Positions 27,953 to 38,873 of a stretch of 64,000 nucleotides of DNA are shown here, in pieces; position 1 is the stretch's first letter, and every line of letters starts with the position of its first letter. Source of the DNA: Stenotrophomonas sp. WZN-1. GTDB taxonomy: Bacteria > Pseudomonadota > Gammaproteobacteria > Xanthomonadales > Xanthomonadaceae. Both the position numbers and the translations under genes were made by a program. The notes beneath the pieces were generated by a model. That model saw only the letters and a program-made list of their open reading frames with translations. It was not told the DNA's origin and ran no database searches. The stretch lies in the NCBI RefSeq assembly GCF_002192255.1, contig NZ_CP021768.1:1072001-1136000 (forward strand). Reading direction: 5' to 3'.

Positions 27953-29374
27953 TCAAGCGATTCTGACCCTTTCGTGCGAGGCGGAGATGTTCATGGCTTC
28001 ACGATACTTCGCCACGGTGCGTCGCGCCACTGGAATTCCCGACGATTTGAGCAGGTCAGCCAGCTTGGCGTCAGAAAGCGGCTTGCGCGGGTTCTCATCG
28101 TCGATCAGGCGCCGGATCATCGCCTGGATGGCCGTGCTGGACGCCTCGCCACCGCCTTCGGTATCGATGCCCGAGGCGAAGAAGGCGCGCAGCGGCAGGG
28201 TGCCGCGCGGCGTATGCACGTGCTTGCGGGCGATTGCACGCGACACCGTGGATTCGTGCAGGCCCAGCTCGGCGGCGATCTCGCGCAGGGTCAGCGGGCG
28301 CAGCGCCTGCTCGCCGAATTCGAGGAAGCCGGCCTGTTGCAGGATCAGGCTGCGCACCACCCGCAGCAGGGTTTCGCCGCGCTGCTGCAGGCCCTTCAAC
28401 AGCCAGCGCGCCTCCTGCAGCTGGCCGCGCAGGTAGCCGGCGTCGGCCTCGCCACAGCGGCGGATCAGCTGTTCGTAGCCACGGTGGATCACCACCTTCG
28501 GCCCGGCGTGGGCCGCAAGCGCCGCGCGCCAGATGCCGTTCTGCCGCCACACCACCACGTCGGGCACCACGTAGGTGTCCTGCGAAAGCGGCGCGATCTG
28601 CGTACCTGGGCGCGGGTCCAGCGAGCGCAGCAGGGCGACCGCCGTGTCGACCTCGTCCAGTGGCTGTTTCAGTTCATGGGCCAGCCCGGCGACGCCACTG
28701 CGCGGCAGCCGTTCCAGCGGGCCTGCGGCAATCTGTCGCGCCAGCGCCAGACCCGGCGTGTCGGCAGGCAACACGTCCAGCTGCAGCTGCAGGCACTCGC
28801 CGAGCGTGCGCGCGGCAATGCCGACCGGGTCGAAGCGCTGGATGCGATGCAGCACCGCAAGGATTTCATCCTCATCGGCATGGACCGACGGCAGCAGGGT
28901 TTCGGCGATGGTGGCCAGCGGTTCGCGCAGGTAACCGTCGTCGTCCAACGCATCGATCAGCGCAGCGCCGATGCTGCGGTCATGCATGGAAAGATGCGAC
29001 AGGTGCAGCTGCCACAGCAGGTGGTCGGCCAGCGTCTCGGTTTCGGCCACGCGCTCGGCGGCGCTGCCGGTGTCATCGTCATCGTCGAAGCTGCCGCCAC
29101 TGCCGGCGGCACTCCAGTCGAGTTCGGCCGGTGCCCAGTCGTCACCGTTGTCGGTGCGTTCGGCGGGCGCGTCGGCATCCGCGCTGTCGCTGCCTTCATT
29201 GGCAGCACTGCCGTCGTTGCTGTCGGCCCAGTCCAGCAGCGGATTGCTTTCCACGGCCTGGGCGATTTCAAGCTCCAGCTCGGTCGTGGACATCTGCAGC
29301 AGCTTGATCGCCTGCTGCAGCTGGGGCGTGAGCACCAGGTGCTGTCCCAACGATGTCTGCAGCCGAGTCTTCAT
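27953..29374 (-). CDS. rpoN: RNA polymerase sigma-54 factor
   Basis: 473 residues from ATG 29374 (MKTRLQTSLGQHLVLTPQLQ), the Gln-rich region I that binds enhancer activators. It is followed by an acidic region II (about 50-120), the core-binding region, and the C-terminal RpoN box in ARRTVAKYRE. The classical order lptB-rpoN-hpf-ptsN is kept. Sigma-54 controls flagellar, pilus and nitrogen genes in this family. Confidence 0.97.
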   Translation of the reverse strand: MKTRLQTSLGQHLVLTPQLQQAIKLLQMSTTELELEIAQAVESNPLLDWADSNDGSAANEGSDSADADAPAERTDNGDDWAPAELDWSAAGSGGSFDDDDDTGSAAERVAETETLADHLLWQLHLSHLSMHDRSIGAALIDALDDDGYLREPLATIAETLLPSVHADEDEILAVLHRIQRFDPVGIAARTLGECLQLQLDVLPADTPGLALARQIAAGPLERLPRSGVAGLAHELKQPLDEVDTAVALLRSLDPRPGTQIAPLSQDTYVVPDVVVWRQNGIWRAALAAHAGPKVVIHRGYEQLIRRCGEADAGYLRGQLQEARWLLKGLQQRGETLLRVVRSLILQQAGFLEFGEQALRPLTLREIAAELGLHESTVSRAIARKHVHTPRGTLPLRAFFASGIDTEGGGEASSTAIQAMIRRLIDDENPRKPLSDAKLADLLKSSGIPVARRTVAKYREAMNISASHERVRIA

Positions 29375-29414
29375 GCCTGTGCCGAACGGAAGGAAAGGGA
29401 CCCGGCGCCTGCCG

Positions 29415-30133
<719 letters not shown>

Positions 30134-30134
<1 letters not shown>

Positions 30135-30700
30135 TACTTCTTGCTCCCGGCCGGCTTGGCCGGCGTGCTGGCCGGCGCCGCCGCCTTGGGCGTGGCCGTC
30201 GGCTGTGCCGCCGGATTCTTGTTCTTCGGCGGGATGACGGTGCGCACCCGGCTGCCATCGCCACCGGAGTTCATCTCACCGCTGCGGGTGTTGTAGACCA
30301 TGCGCTGGCCGGCGTTGGTGCCGCGCGCGCTGGTGACCTTGTAGTTGCCGGTCAGGGTGATGATCTCGGTCTTGATGTCGTAGTCGATGCGATCAGCCAC
30401 TGCGTCCATCCAGGTGCCATCGTCGAGCTGCTGCTTCATCGTGGCCTGCTTGCCGGTGAACACCGCACGCACGGCCTCGCCGTCCTTCAGGTAGATCTCG
30501 GCTTCGGACGAGCGGATGTCCAGCGAGCCCTGGGTGACGGTCACGCCCTGCGAGAGCACGGTCTTGCCATCGCCGGTGAGCACGCCCGACTGGGCGCCGG
30601 AATCGATGTTCATGTTCTCGTTGCGGTCGGTGGACTTGGCAAAGGCAGCGCTGGGAACAAGCAGGCCGAGCGCGAGTACGGCTGCAAAGGGAATCTTCAT
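30134..30700 (-). CDS. lptA: LPS periplasmic transport protein LptA
   Basis: 188 residues: signal peptide (cleavage after about residue 21, FAKS), an OstA-like jellyroll domain with [20 protein letters not shown], and a C-terminal Ala/Pro/Lys-rich tail (about 155-188) that is longer than in E. coli LptA. It forms the periplasmic bridge between LptC and LptD. It overlaps lptB by one base. Confidence 0.93.
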
Positions 30701-30801
30701 CGGGGTCCGTTCTACCGGTGGGGCCGCCCGGAAAACCGGGGGCGGGTGGGTGGGCTGCCTGCCTTGCGCCTGTCCGGGGACGTCGCAGGAGGGCGGCGGA
30801 A

Positions 30802-31377
30802 TCAGCGACGGGGCGTGTAGCGGCCCTTGGACTGGCTGAGGAAATGATACGTGTTGTTCTTCGAATCCACCTCGAAGCCAACGCCGGACTGTTCCATGCC
30901 GGGGCGGGTCATGGTGACCAGCGCATCAGTGCGGGCACGGTTCTCCTTCGGGAACACATCCAGGTGGTCGGTGCGGAAGGTGGTCGGCACCACGCCGGGA
31001 TCGGCCGGGCTGTCGCCGGCGACATTGCCGCGCAGCTTCATCTCGTCGCCCTTGGCGCTGAGCCAGCCGGTCTCGGCACGCAGGGTCCAGTGCCTGCCAT
31101 CCTTGTCCGGCATCTCGAACAGCGGCGTGGCGATGTTGATGGTCTGGTCGCCACGCTGGCGCTCCAGCAACGGTGCGCGCAGGGTGGTCGATTCCTTGCC
31201 GTGCTCATCCAGGGCGACGATCTGGAAGTCATGCAGGATGTAGTCCACGCCGACTTCCTGGCCGCCACTGGCCGGACCCTTGTCGCGGTTGCGCAGGGCC
31301 GCCCAGCTGCTGAGCAGGGCCGCCAGCAGCAGGCCGATGCCGAGCACGGTGCGCCAGTTCAGGGTCGGCAGGTTCAT
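30802..31377 (-). CDS. lptC: LPS export protein LptC
   Basis: 191 residues from ATG 31377. One N-terminal membrane anchor (about 9-28) and a periplasmic LptC domain with the VDYILHDFQIVALDEHG motif. It connects LptB2FG to LptA. It starts inside the end of kdsC (4-nt overlap) and precedes lptA by 101 bp. Confidence 0.93.
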   Translation of the reverse strand: MNLPTLNWRTVLGIGLLLAALLSSWAALRNRDKGPASGGQEVGVDYILHDFQIVALDEHGKESTTLRAPLLERQRGDQTINIATPLFEMPDKDGRHWTLRAETGWLSAKGDEMKLRGNVAGDSPADPGVVPTTFRTDHLDVFPKENRARTDALVTMTRPGMEQSGVGFEVDSKNNTYHFLSQSKGRYTPRR

Positions 31378-31922
31378 GCGCCGAACCTCGCCAGGACCGT
31401 GTCCACGTGGCCCTGGGCGGCCAGCAGGATGTCGCACAGCTCACGGGCAGCGCCACGTCCGCCATCGGCGCGGGTCTGCCAGTGCACGCGCTCGGCGATC
31501 CACGGGTGGGCGTTGGCCGGCGCCACTGCCAGGCCGACCGCGCCCAGCGGCGCCAGGTCCGGCAGGTCGTCGCCCATGAAGGCCACCTGCTCCAGGCCGA
31601 TGCCGTGCTGCGCACACAGCGCCTGCACGCTGGCCAGCTTGTCGCCCACGGCGATCTGGGTGTCGATGCCGAGGTCGGCGCCGCGCTTGAGCGCGGACTG
31701 GCTGTTGCGCGCGGTAATCAGCACGGGGTGGATGCCGTGCTGCTGCAGCAGTTTCAGGCCCAGGCCGTCCTGCACGAAGTATGCCTTGCTCTCGTTGCCG
31801 TCCTTGTCGTAGTACAGCCGACCGTCGGTGAGGGTGCCGTCCACGTCGAAGCAGGCCAGGCGGACGCGGGCCGCGGCGGCATGCAGGTGGGCGGGGAAGG
31901 CGGGCAGGGGGGACCAGGGCAT
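31374..31922 (-). CDS. kdsC: KDO-8-phosphate phosphatase
   Basis: 182 residues. HAD-superfamily phosphatase: motif I ACFDVDGTLTDGRLYYD, motif III around VGDKLA, and the MGDDLPDL motif. It releases KDO from KDO-8-phosphate, the third step of KDO synthesis, and is encoded directly after kdsD, the isomerase of the first step. Confidence 0.96.
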   Translation of the reverse strand: MPWSPLPAFPAHLHAAAARVRLACFDVDGTLTDGRLYYDKDGNESKAYFVQDGLGLKLLQQHGIHPVLITARNSQSALKRGADLGIDTQIAVGDKLASVQALCAQHGIGLEQVAFMGDDLPDLAPLGAVGLAVAPANAHPWIAERVHWQTRADGGRGAARELCDILLAAQGHVDTVLARFGA

Positions 31923-31988
31923 CAGGGCGGCAGGCTCGGTAGGTTCGGGTGGGGCAGTACAGACTGAATGGGGTCTACGGACTGTTGG

Positions 31989-32990
31989 TTAAACCACCCG
32001 GGCCCGCAACAGGTCATGAATGTTCAGGGCGCCGACCGCGCGGCCCTGGCCGTCGACCACGATCAGGCCGGTGATCTTGTGGGTCTCCATCAGCCGGGCA
32101 GCCTCCACCGCCAGCTGGTCGGCGCCGATGGTGCGTGGGTTGCGGGTCATCACATCGGCGATCTTCGCGGTGCGCACGTCCAGCGCACTGTCCAGCGCCC
32201 GGCGCAGGTCGCCGTCGGTGAACAGGCCGATCAGCACGCCATCGGCATCCACCACGGCGGTCATGCCCAGCCGCTTGCGGCTCATCTCCATCAGCGCTTC
32301 GCTGAGGCTGGCGTCGGCACCCACGCTGGGCAGGTCCTCGCCGGTGTGCATGACGTCGGTGATGTGCAGCAGCAGGCGACGGCCAAGGCTGCCGGCCGGG
32401 TGCGAGCGGGCGAAGTCGTCGGCGGTGAAGCCGCGCGCGTCAAGCAGGGCCACGGCCAGCGCGTCGCCCATCGCCAGCGAGGCGGTGGTGCTGGAGGTCG
32501 GCGCCAGCGCCAGCGGGCAGGCCTCGGCCGGCACACTGACGTCCAGGTGGATGTCGGCGGCGGTGGCCAGGCTCGACTGCGGGCGGCCGGTCATGGAAAT
32601 CAGCACGTTGCCCTGGCGCTTGAGCACCGGCAGCAGCATCAGCACTTCGTCCGACTCGCCCGAATAGGACAGGGCCAGCACCACGTCGTCCTCGGTGATC
32701 ATGCCCAGGTCACCATGGCCGGCTTCGCCCGGGTGCACGTAGAACGCGGGAGTGCCGGTCGAGGCCAGCGTAGCGGCGATCTTGCGGGCGATATGCCCGG
32801 ACTTGCCCATGCCGGTGGCGACCACCCGGCCGCGGCTGGCCAGGATCGCCTGGCAGGCCTGCTGGAAGGCCTCGCCGAGGCGGTCGGCCACGGCATCCAG
32901 CGCCTGCTGCTCGATCTCGAAGACGCGGCGGCCACTGGCGACCAGGCTGGCAGGGTCGACGGAACGGGGGGGCAACAGGGATTCGGCCAT
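31989..32990 (-). CDS. kdsD: Arabinose-5-phosphate isomerase KdsD
   Basis: 333 residues from ATG 32990. SIS domain (about 45-180, GRVVATGMGKSGHIARK and PTSSTTASLAMGDAL) followed by two CBS domains. It makes D-arabinose-5-phosphate for KDO. The frame stays open upstream through the antisense of bolA and murA to about 34496, but the family N-terminus begins at this ATG. It heads the minus-strand kds-lpt-rpoN array and is divergent from the bolA-family gene (54-bp gap). Confidence 0.96.
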   Translation of the reverse strand: MAESLLPPRSVDPASLVASGRRVFEIEQQALDAVADRLGEAFQQACQAILASRGRVVATGMGKSGHIARKIAATLASTGTPAFYVHPGEAGHGDLGMITEDDVVLALSYSGESDEVLMLLPVLKRQGNVLISMTGRPQSSLATAADIHLDVSVPAEACPLALAPTSSTTASLAMGDALAVALLDARGFTADDFARSHPAGSLGRRLLLHITDVMHTGEDLPSVGADASLSEALMEMSRKRLGMTAVVDADGVLIGLFTDGDLRRALDSALDVRTAKIADVMTRNPRTIGADQLAVEAARLMETHKITGLIVVDGQGRAVGALNIHDLLRARVV

Positions 32991-33044
32991 GCGGACGCCA
33001 CGCAGCGGAAGTAGAATGGAGGCACATTTTATTAGGAAAGCCCG

Positions 33045-33275
33045 TTGGACGCCGACACCATCCGCAATCTGATCGAAACCGGCCTGCCCGGCGCCCGCGC
33101 CGACGTGCAGGGCGACGATGGCGTGCATTTCGAAGCGACCGTGGTCTGCGAGGCCTTTGCCGGCAAGATGCCGCTGGCTCGCCACCGGATGGTGTATGCC
33201 ACCCTGGGCGACCTGATGGGCGGCGCGATCCACGCGCTGGCGCTGAAAACCGTGACCCCGGCCGAAGCCGGCTGA
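33045..33275 (+). CDS. BolA-family protein (IbaG-like)
   Basis: 76 residues from TTG 33045, chosen because AGGAAAG is 6 nt upstream and the product begins as expected (LDADTIRNLIETGLPGARAD). It contains the BolA fold with FEATVVCEAFAGKMPLARHRMVY and a conserved His for Fe-S/heme ligation with glutaredoxin. Linkage to murA is widely conserved, where the homologue is called IbaG/YrbA. Confidence 0.92.
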   Translation: MDADTIRNLIETGLPGARADVQGDDGVHFEATVVCEAFAGKMPLARHRMVYATLGDLMGGAIHALALKTVTPAEAG

Positions 33276-34891
<1,616 letters not shown>

Positions 34892-34892
34892 G

Positions 34893-34918
34893 AAAACGCC
34901 CGCGGAAGCGGGCGTTTT
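34893..34918 (+). terminator. Rho-independent terminator after the murA operon
   Basis: AAAACGCCCGC / GCGGGCGTTTT, 11-bp perfect arms with a GGAA loop, right after the stop codon of the EF-hand gene. Confidence 0.93.
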
Positions 34919-34932
34919 CTTTGGGGTACACC

Positions 34933-34992
34933 CATCCACGCATGGCGTGGATCTACTTCAGGTTTCCAGTAGATCCACGCCATGCGTGGATG
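34933..34992. repeat. SMAG/REP dimer
   Basis: Two head-to-head GTAGATCCACGCCATGCGTGGATG palindromes separated by about 12 bp lie between the murA-operon terminator and the DUF3108 gene. Confidence 0.9.
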
Positions 34993-35006
34993 ATGTGGAT
35001 CTCCCG

Positions 35007-35690
35007 TCAGTTCATCGCCTTGATGGTCAGGTCGAGCGCATCGCGGCCGCTCTCACGCTGCAGCATGCGCGCCGGCACCGGGAACTCCGGCACGATCCAT
35101 GCGATCAGTTCCTTGTTGCCGTCGGCGCGCGAAACCTTGGTGGCTTCATAGCTCTTGCCGCCCACGGTGATCGATTCCTTGCCGATCACTCGGTAGGTCA
35201 TGTTCTTGATGCGGCCTTCGTCGACCATGCGATAGGTCAGCGGCTTGCCGGCGGCCAGGTCGCGGGCGATCGCCAGGTTGATCAGCAGTGCATCCATGTC
35301 ACCAGACTTCAGTGCGATCGGGCCGGCGCGGTCCGGCTTGATGTCGCCGGTCCAGGTGGCCTGGTTGCTGGTCCAGTTGTAGTTGGCCTGCACGTTACGC
35401 TTCTTCACCAGCAGCGCCGAACGGTCCTGGCTGCTGAGCGGGCGGAGCTGGCCGCGCACCTCTTCGAACACCGTGCTCTGGCTCAGGTCGGCCAGCTGGT
35501 TCTTCACCTGCAGCGTGTAGCGCCACTTGCTGGCTCCCTCGCTGCTCAGCGTCATGCTGCCGTTGGCCTGCATGCCCATGTAGCTGGCCAGGTAATCGGC
35601 CTTGAACGGCTGCAGCGCCATGGCCGGCAGGCTGGCCATCGACAGCGCGGCCGCGGCGATCCAGGTGAGGGGGCGGGTCAGGGTGCTCAT
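35007..35690 (-). CDS. DUF3108 periplasmic protein
   Basis: 227 residues with a signal peptide (AALSMASLPAMA, cleavage about 25-28) and a soluble beta-rich domain (LQPFKADYLASYMGMQANGS start). It shares its domain pattern with the next gene upstream (WTGDIKPDRAGPIALKSGDMDALLINLAIARD against WTGDVKKERAQPIPLQPGDQSALLINLAIMRD), so they are paralogues. The function of DUF3108 is not established. Confidence 0.82.
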   Translation of the reverse strand: MSTLTRPLTWIAAAALSMASLPAMALQPFKADYLASYMGMQANGSMTLSSEGASKWRYTLQVKNQLADLSQSTVFEEVRGQLRPLSSQDRSALLVKKRNVQANYNWTSNQATWTGDIKPDRAGPIALKSGDMDALLINLAIARDLAAGKPLTYRMVDEGRIKNMTYRVIGKESITVGGKSYEATKVSRADGNKELIAWIVPEFPVPARMLQRESGRDALDLTIKAMN

Positions 35691-35692
35691 GC

Positions 35693-36517
35693 TCAGACTC
35701 CTTGGTATTCGATCAGGCGCAGATCGACGCGGTCTTCGCCGTCTTCGCGTTGCAGGATGCGCACCGGGGTGGGGACACCGTTGGCGATCCAGAGGATGGT
35801 TTCGTTGTTGCCGCCGTTGGTCCGGTAGACCCGCAGCGCGTTGTAGGACAGGTCGCCGACCTCGACGTTCTCGGTCTGCGGCGCGGCCTGGTAGTCATGC
35901 TGGCGGACCTTGCCCATGTCCACGTAGCGGTAGTGCATGGTGGCACCTGGACGGGCATCGCGCATGATCGCCAGATTGATCAGCAGCGCGCTCTGGTCGC
36001 CCGGCTGCAGCGGGATCGGCTGCGCACGTTCCTTCTTGACGTCGCCGGTCCACTGCGCGGTGCCGGCCTGCCAGTTGTACGTGCCGACCGCCTTCTTGCC
36101 AAGGAACAGGCCCTTGCGCACCGTACTCTGACTGAGCGGTGCATAGGCGCCGTTGCGCTCCTCGAACACCGTGCTCTGCTCGATGTTCAGGCCGAGCACG
36201 CTGGCAAAGCCGCGGCGGCCGACCACCTGCATGTCCACACGCCACTGGCTGCCGCCGGTGTGGGTGACCTGCATGCTGGCGTCGCCGGCCTCCTTGCCCT
36301 TGTAGAAGGCCTGGTAGGTGGCGCTGAACGGCTGCAGCGGCGGTGGCTCCCAGGCCAGTGCAGGTGGCATCGGTACGGCCGGCGCATCGGCAGGAGGCTG
36401 CGCTGCGGGCACGGGTTCCGGCGGGGTGGCGGGCGCCTGTGCCTGGCCCCAGCCCACGCCGGGGAACACGGCAAGCGACAACAGCAATGGAGTGGACAGC
36501 AGGGTCGTGGTCTTCAT
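35693..36517 (-). CDS. DUF3108 periplasmic protein (paralogue)
   Basis: 274 residues. A signal peptide and a Pro/Ala-rich linker (about 27-55) precede a DUF3108 domain similar to that of the adjacent gene. The Pro-rich spacer suggests tethering away from the membrane. It is separated from the second copy by 2 bp and probably arose by tandem duplication. Confidence 0.82.
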   Translation of the reverse strand: MKTTTLLSTPLLLSLAVFPGVGWGQAQAPATPPEPVPAAQPPADAPAVPMPPALAWEPPPLQPFSATYQAFYKGKEAGDASMQVTHTGGSQWRVDMQVVGRRGFASVLGLNIEQSTVFEERNGAYAPLSQSTVRKGLFLGKKAVGTYNWQAGTAQWTGDVKKERAQPIPLQPGDQSALLINLAIMRDARPGATMHYRYVDMGKVRQHDYQAAPQTENVEVGDLSYNALRVYRTNGGNNETILWIANGVPTPVRILQREDGEDRVDLRLIEYQGV

Positions 36518-36584
36518 GGAGGACAGGGACCGCAGGAGGGGGCAGGATGCCAGCCCCGCAGTCAGCGGGGCGTGTGCATGGGGA

Positions 36585-37244
36585 CTACCGGTTCAGGTTC
36601 CCGGCGGAATCTAGGGCCAACGGGCTAAACAGGGGGTGACCGTCCAGTTGCGGCTGGCCCTCCCGTTCAGCCAGGCGGCCGCTGCACAACAGCTGCAGGG
36701 TGGCGATCAGCAAGGGGTGCTCCACCGCCAGCACGCGTGCAGCAAGGCAGTTCGCGTCATCACCTGGCTGTACCGGTACGCGCGCCTGCGCCAGCACGGC
36801 GCCCGCATCCAGCTCGGGCACGACCAGATGCACGCTGGCACCGTGCTCGGCGTCGCCCGCCTTCAGCGCCCGTGCGTGGGTGTCCAGGCCCTTGTGCAAC
36901 GGCAGCAGCGATGGATGGATGTTGACCAGCCGGCCATTGAAGCGCTGTACGAAGGCCGCGCCGAGGATGCGCATGTAGCCGGCGCAGACGATCCAGTCCG
37001 GCTGTACTGCGGCCAGCGCATCGCCGAGCGCCTGCTCGTAGCTGGCGCGGTCGCTGAAGGACTTCGGTGCATGCGCCCAGCGCAGGTTCGGTGCGACGCG
37101 CTGCAGGGCCTCTGCGGCGGGGCGGTCGGAAAACACGCCGACCACCTCGGCGGGCAGGCGCCCGTCGGCAATGGCGTCGAGGATGGCCTGCAGGTTGCTG
37201 CCGCGGCCGGAGGCAAGCACGGCAATGCGGGTTGGCGCGGTCAT
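36585..37244 (-). CDS. purN: Phosphoribosylglycinamide formyltransferase
   Basis: 219 residues from ATG 37244. 10-formyl-THF-dependent GAR transformylase of purine synthesis. N-terminal RIAVLASGRGSNLQAI, the catalytic HPSLLPLHKG and the downstream Asp motif (GVHLVVPELDAG region) are recognisable. It overlaps the upstream membrane-protein gene by 4 nt. purM lies upstream on the same strand, separated by three membrane-protein genes. Confidence 0.95.
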   Translation of the reverse strand: MTAPTRIAVLASGRGSNLQAILDAIADGRLPAEVVGVFSDRPAAEALQRVAPNLRWAHAPKSFSDRASYEQALGDALAAVQPDWIVCAGYMRILGAAFVQRFNGRLVNIHPSLLPLHKGLDTHARALKAGDAEHGASVHLVVPELDAGAVLAQARVPVQPGDDANCLAARVLAVEHPLLIATLQLLCSGRLAEREGQPQLDGHPLFSPLALDSAGNLNR

Positions 37245-37903
37245 TGCTGGGTACTCCGGCGGACCAGCGGCCAGGTCAGCAGGCTGCCCACGGTGGCCAT
37301 CAGCATGTCGGCGTGTGCGTCCCACATGTCGCCCTGCTGCCCGTTGTAGGCCTCGGCAGCATCCGGCGACAGCGCCAGCGCGATGGCCCACTCGAACCAC
37401 TCGTAGACCAGGCTGGCGCACATCACCGTCATCACCGCCAGGGTGAAGGCCTGGCCGCGTCGCAGCGCCGGCCAGGCATGGCGTGCCAGCTGCAGCAGCG
37501 CCGGAGTAAAGCAGACGCCGAACAGGAAGTGGATGAGACGGTCGAAATGATTGCGCTGCCAGCCGAACGCCGCATTTGGCGACCAGCCGGTCAGCGCCTG
37601 CGCCCATGCGTCGTAGGGCACGTTCGAGTAGAGCCAGCGCGCAGCCACGCAGTGCAGGGCGATGAAGCCGCAGATCGCGATGAAGGCACCGTTGCCCAGC
37701 CAGCCACCCCGGCGGTCGACCCACAGCAGGGCAGCCAGCCCGACCACGGTCAGGGTGCTGTGCAGGGCCTGCTCGGTGGGCCACAGCGGGTGGACCCAGC
37801 TGATCGCGAACACCGCCAGCACGGCGGCGAAGGCCAGCTTCTTGGGGCCCGAGAAACGGGAGGCGGTGGGCGAGGCGGTCGTCGGGAGGGCAGGCGCGGA
37901 CAT
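37241..37903 (-). CDS. DUF2238 (YjdF-like) membrane protein
   Basis: 220 residues from ATG 37903 with six hydrophobic segments. The motif FDRLIHFLFGVCFTPAL and the EWFEWAIAL segment are typical of DUF2238 proteins, whose function is unknown. The stop overlaps the purN start by 4 nt. Confidence 0.8.
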   Translation of the reverse strand: MSAPALPTTASPTASRFSGPKKLAFAAVLAVFAISWVHPLWPTEQALHSTLTVVGLAALLWVDRRGGWLGNGAFIAICGFIALHCVAARWLYSNVPYDAWAQALTGWSPNAAFGWQRNHFDRLIHFLFGVCFTPALLQLARHAWPALRRGQAFTLAVMTVMCASLVYEWFEWAIALALSPDAAEAYNGQQGDMWDAHADMLMATVGSLLTWPLVRRSTQQ

Positions 37904-37944
37904 GGGGAGTCGATCAGGGAAGGGCGGGGCGTCTGCCGGCAAGC

Positions 37945-38367
37945 TCAGACGCTGAGATGGTCGCCGCGGTCGAACAGTGCGGCCATGTCAGGCTTGGACA
38001 GGAACACCCAGGCATAGGCGGTCAGGGCCATGCCCAGCGGGCCGGCCAGCACCGCCAGCCAGGCCGCGCGCTGGCACCAGGCCAGCCCGGTGCGACGCGA
38101 CAGCAGGCGCGCGGTGTGCAGCTGCACGAAGCCAAGCGCGGCAGCCAGCAGCGAAATGACGCCGTACACCGTGGCCAGCACCGCGCCATCGTCCAGCCCG
38201 CGCGAGCTGGCGACCAGACCGATGAAACCGAGGAAGGCCAACGCGGCCACCCAGTGGAAAACCGCCAGCGCGTAGAACAGCACCTTCAGTGTCTGCAGGT
38301 GGCTGGCCAGCTGCAGGTGCGCAAGGGTCTGCTGCGGCAGTGGTGGAGGTGCGCCCGGGCTCGTCAT
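37945..38367 (-). CDS. Small membrane protein, family unknown
   Basis: 140 residues from ATG 38367 with four predicted transmembrane helices (LKVLFYALAVFHWVAALAFL is the first). It overlaps the upstream membrane-protein gene by 4 nt. Both proteins start with a Pro-rich stretch then a HLQ/HLR helix and four TMs, so they may be paralogues. I do not recognise a named family. Confidence 0.7.
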   Translation of the reverse strand: MTSPGAPPPLPQQTLAHLQLASHLQTLKVLFYALAVFHWVAALAFLGFIGLVASSRGLDDGAVLATVYGVISLLAAALGFVQLHTARLLSRRTGLAWCQRAAWLAVLAGPLGMALTAYAWVFLSKPDMAALFDRGDHLSV

Positions 38368-38852
38368 GCCGCCGTGCCCGCAGTGTCGAACGCGGCCTTG
38401 ACCTGCGGGCGCAGCAGCGTGATCAGGCTGAACACGCCCAGCACGGTGCCGATTGGCGTGAACAGGCAGGCCAGGCCAGCCATGATCAGGCACAGCAGGT
38501 AGCGGCGGCGGCGCGCCAGGCAGCGGCCGGCATAGGCGACGAACGCGCCCAGGGTGACGCCACCGAATACGGCGACGCAACCGATGAGGGTGAACATCCA
38601 GCCGAACAGGCGCTGTTCGGCCGGCGACGAGGGCTGGTCGCCGGAGTTCAGCGGCAGATTGCCGGTGAGGGCGGTGATGCCCAGCACGATGTGGATGATG
38701 AAGATCATCGAGAAGAGCGCGATCAGGCCACCGACCACGTAGTGCGCGATGGACAGCATGCGCAGATGGTCAGCATCCTGGCTGCTGAACGCCGGTACCG
38801 CCGTCGTTGGCGGTGGCACGGGGGCGGGGGGCAGGGGGGGCATTGCGTCCAT
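38364..38852 (-). CDS. Small membrane protein with Pro-rich N-terminus
   Basis: 162 residues: N-terminal MDAMPPLPPAPVPPP, then four hydrophobic segments and a C-terminal PIGTVLGVFSLITLLRPQVK motif. The last motif is common in small inner-membrane proteins of unknown role. It overlaps the next gene by 4 nt and starts 22 bp after purM. Confidence 0.75.
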   Translation of the reverse strand: MDAMPPLPPAPVPPPTTAVPAFSSQDADHLRMLSIAHYVVGGLIALFSMIFIIHIVLGITALTGNLPLNSGDQPSSPAEQRLFGWMFTLIGCVAVFGGVTLGAFVAYAGRCLARRRRYLLCLIMAGLACLFTPIGTVLGVFSLITLLRPQVKAAFDTAGTAA

Positions 38853-38873
38853 GCGGGCTCCTCGGGGCCGGGC

